Shown: positions 61,501 through 64,000 of the stretch, one piece after another | Numbering within the stretch: position 1 is the stretch's first letter | Layout: each line of letters opens with the position of its first letter | Source: Otis tarda | Taxonomy: Eukaryota; Chordata; Aves; Otidiformes; Otididae | NCBI GenBank assembly: GCA_026413225.1 | Contig: CM048575.1 | Span: 4,678,001-4,742,000, forward strand | Length of the DNA: 64,000 bases | Direction: 5' to 3' | Translations under genes and position numbers: made by a program | The notes under the pieces: generated by a model | Seen by the model: only the letters and a program-made list of their open reading frames with translations | Database searches by the model: none | What the model was told of the DNA's origin: nothing

Positions 61501-64000
61501 TCGTTCCGGGAGCGTGTGGGAATAGCAGCTCCCTCCCGCTGCTGTTCCCAGAGGCTCCAGAGCAACGAGGATCACTCACCAGTACAAACCAGTACAAACC
61601 ACTGCTGCTGATGCGGCTGAAGCCACATCCATCTGCTGGTCATGCAGATACCCTGATGGAGCGAGGTGCTGAGTGTCTGCAGCTCTGGTTGTCCCAGGAG
61701 GTGTGGCAGGGCTGAGGACCATGTTGGGGGTTACCTTCCCTCCACGGCTCCCAAGCTGCAGAGGAATTCCCTTCTCCGCCCCACAAATGGTCCAGGCTTT
61801 CCTCTTCCAGTCCCGCAAGGCCAGGTGCCAGTGGGTTTTCCCACCGGAGGCAGTTAGTGGGGAGGAGTGGGGTGACCAGCCATGGTGGCAATCCAGCTTC
61901 CCGATCTTCAGATGGAAGCGGAGCACCTAGGGAAAAGGAAACACTTCAAAAACACCGCATGCCTCATCTGCTCCTGGTGCTCCGTAGCTCCCCGCAGGGT
62001 CCCTGCCTGCTCTCTGCTGCTTCCCTTTGTCCTCGGGGGCTGGGCTGCCCAAAACCACCGGGCTGGTGAAGTACCAAAAGGCCGGACGCGCCAACGGGCG
62101 TCCCCAGCCAACCTCGCTATTTGCTCCGAGGTGATTTAACGTAAGCAATCGGCCTTGCCTTCCTGTTCAGCTTTCTCGCAGCGCGCTGTTGAGCTAAAGC
62201 ACCGGGACTTGCACAGTCAGCATCTTGATAACTAGGGCACGGTCAATCCCTAAATAATTCTGAGCCGTTGCGTGTTTCCCATGATTGGTGTGTCTGGAAA
62301 CAGGGTGTTTGGGTTCAGCTCTTGGGTTCCTCTCTTGAGGAAGTTTTGCCTCTCCTTTCCCGTCCTTTTTCTGATGAATATTGTAAGGAGCCTAGCCGCA
62401 GCGCTCATTAAAACCCCTGCGCAGCAGCCAGCACCGAGAAACCCTCCTGCAGTCGCGTTTTCTTGAAGAACGAGCGCTGCTGAGCTCAAATTGGGAGAAA
62501 CGGTGAGACCTTGGGTGAGGCTGGTGGGATGAAAGGGCTTGAGACGCTGAAGCTGCTTTGGCACTGCCCGGTATCGCCCATGTCTGGCAGGCAGCATCGT
62601 CCCCCCGGGCGCGGAGGAGTCCCCGGCAGCTCAGAGGTGGTGGCAGGTCATCTTCTGCCAGGCTGCTGTCGCTGGAGGGGAAGGTGCTGCTGCCAGCCTG
62701 AGCCGGCTGCTGCGTGGGCAGGAGCATGGCAAACAGGCCAGGAAAAGCGCGGAGCAGATGGGGGATCGCGTGCTGCCCGGCCCTGCCACCGCCCGGCCGC
62801 ACTTGGCCCCTCCAGCCCCTGCTCCGCACGCAGGGGCCGCAGCGCTGGCCAGTCCTGCCACCGCCTGCTTCTGGCGCAGCGCTCGCTGTCTCCTGATGGG
62901 ATATTTTTATATTAAATATTTGGCAGCATCTCCAGCCCATCCCTCCCGTTGGACCATGGCCTGACGCGTGCCTGCAGCCTGGTCTCCTCGTGTCCAGAGC
63001 TTTCTAGGGGGCAGAGAGAGGGGAAGAGAGGCGGCTCCCCCCGCTCTGCTTTGCTTACACCGTGTTGCTTTTATTGCAAGCGACGGCTTTTTGTCCCCCG
63101 GCTGACGTGTTCGGCCAGAGCAAACCCAGAGGTCGTGGCCTCGGGCGGCCCAGGGGACCGGGCAGCATCTTGGCTTTTGCCCCGTGTGAGGCAGCTCCGG
63201 GCCTCTCCGCGGGGTGTGACGGGGCCAACGGAGGTGACGAAGCTGCAGCGGGGTGTCAGGGGCTGAACCAGCGTCTCTGGCCCAGGGGAGCGTGCGGCCG
63301 GGTTCCCCTGGGAGCGGTCACGACCTGGATCTTGGATCAGATGCAATTAAAAAACAAAGATGCAATTAATAAAAAGAAATCATTCCTCTCAAATGACACA
63401 AGTGCAAACGCAGAGGCAGACGCCTCGGGGCAGCCGGAGCCGAGCGAGCGGGAGGTGATGGCGTGGTGTCGATCACCGCCCAGACCCCACACCCTCGACG
63501 CAGAGCCGCGCTTGCAAAACACCCCTAAAAATAGCGCCGGGTGTTTGCAGCCTGCGGCGCGCGGGGCAGGGGACAAGGACAAGGAGCAGCTGACCCCGGG
63601 GCGTTTGAAACTCGCTCTGTCCCCTCTCCCCGCAGCGGCCGGTGCGGTTGCGAGCGCGCCGGATGTTCGGCGCGCCGGCCGTTGGCCGTGCCAGCTGTCG
63701 GCTGTGCCGCCGGCACCGCACAGCCGAGGCGCGGTGACGCGGTGGGAGCACGGGAGCGGGCTGGAGGAGACTGTTGCCAGGCAAAACCGGAGTTGTTTGT
63801 GCAGCGACTGCTGTTTGCTGGACTTTGCCGTGTGCCGGCGTCGAGCAGCACCAGATTGTTATCAGCGCTGCTGTCTGGGGCCGCTGCTGGTTGTGGGAAT
63901 TTTTTTTTTATCTTTTTTTTTATTTTAATTGGGTTTGGCGTTTCTTCTTCCAGCGGGCAGGAGCTGGCAGGGGGCTGCGGGGGACGGGAGGGGAAAGCCG
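58561..64000. other. Downstream intergenic region, no gene recognised
   Basis: In human the next plus-strand gene after FAM76A is STX12. I looked for the syntaxin N-terminus and found no such exon. The stretch has moderate GC, short A/T runs and no convincing exon, so it is probably the spacer or upstream flank of the next gene. Confidence 0.4.

Noticed and set aside
58561..64000. Possible first exon of STX12
   Set aside because: No frame resembles the syntaxin-12 N-terminus; the gene is expected further right by synteny.

Overview
This is vertebrate nuclear DNA, almost certainly avian. The genes are split into many short exons with GT..AG introns, several introns are only 74-100 bp, the DNA is very GC-rich with long G, C, A and T runs (typical of a bird microchromosome), and the Src-family kinase here matches the chicken kinase known as YRK along its length. 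No ribosomal RNA, CRISPR or bacterial-type operon is present. I recognised no transposable element by eye.

Layout. (1) 1-14019: GC-rich DNA with no recognisable coding exon. It holds simple repeats, AT-rich islands that look like conserved non-coding elements, and a ZNF143-type promoter motif. By synteny with human 1p35.3 (AHDC1-FGR-IFI6-FAM76A) it is probably the 5' flank and non-coding 5' exons of AHDC1. (2) About 14020-19461, minus strand: a complete FGR/YRK tyrosine kinase gene, 11 coding exons per isoform plus one alternative exon. Two versions of the exon for the SH2-kinase linker and glycine loop lie in tandem: a FYN/YRK-like 165 bp exon and an FGR/SRC-like 156 bp exon, giving 537 or 534 residue kinases. 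(3) 19462-26460: FGR 5' flank, with a large minisatellite. (4) 26463-36958, plus strand: two tandem, complete 11-exon genes for secreted papain-family cysteine proteases of the 26/29-kDa protease (counting-factor-associated protein D-like) type, 547 and 549 residues. Part of their sequence is nearly identical, including an intron, which points to gene conversion. (5) 36959-42700: intergenic DNA with a decayed HSP70 fragment on the minus strand and a CAGCTCAGCT-type minisatellite resembling immunoglobulin switch repeats. (6) 42700-58560, plus strand: the complete FAM76A gene, nine coding exons, 307 residues, with its CCAAT/YY1 promoter and a long T-rich 3' UTR. (7) 58561-64000: no gene recognised.

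These are independent genes rather than a pathway. The kinase acts under the plasma membrane downstream of receptors, the proteases are predicted to enter the secretory or lysosomal route, and FAM76A is a nuclear CxxC-rich protein of poorly known role. The most interesting feature is the FGR/YRK exon pair: 'YRK' and 'FGR' appear to be splice forms of one gene, and the exon choice swaps the glycine-loop cysteine. All exon boundaries were placed by hand from splice consensus and frame continuity; the coding sums (1614 or 1605, 1644, 1650 and 924 bp) are all divisible by three.
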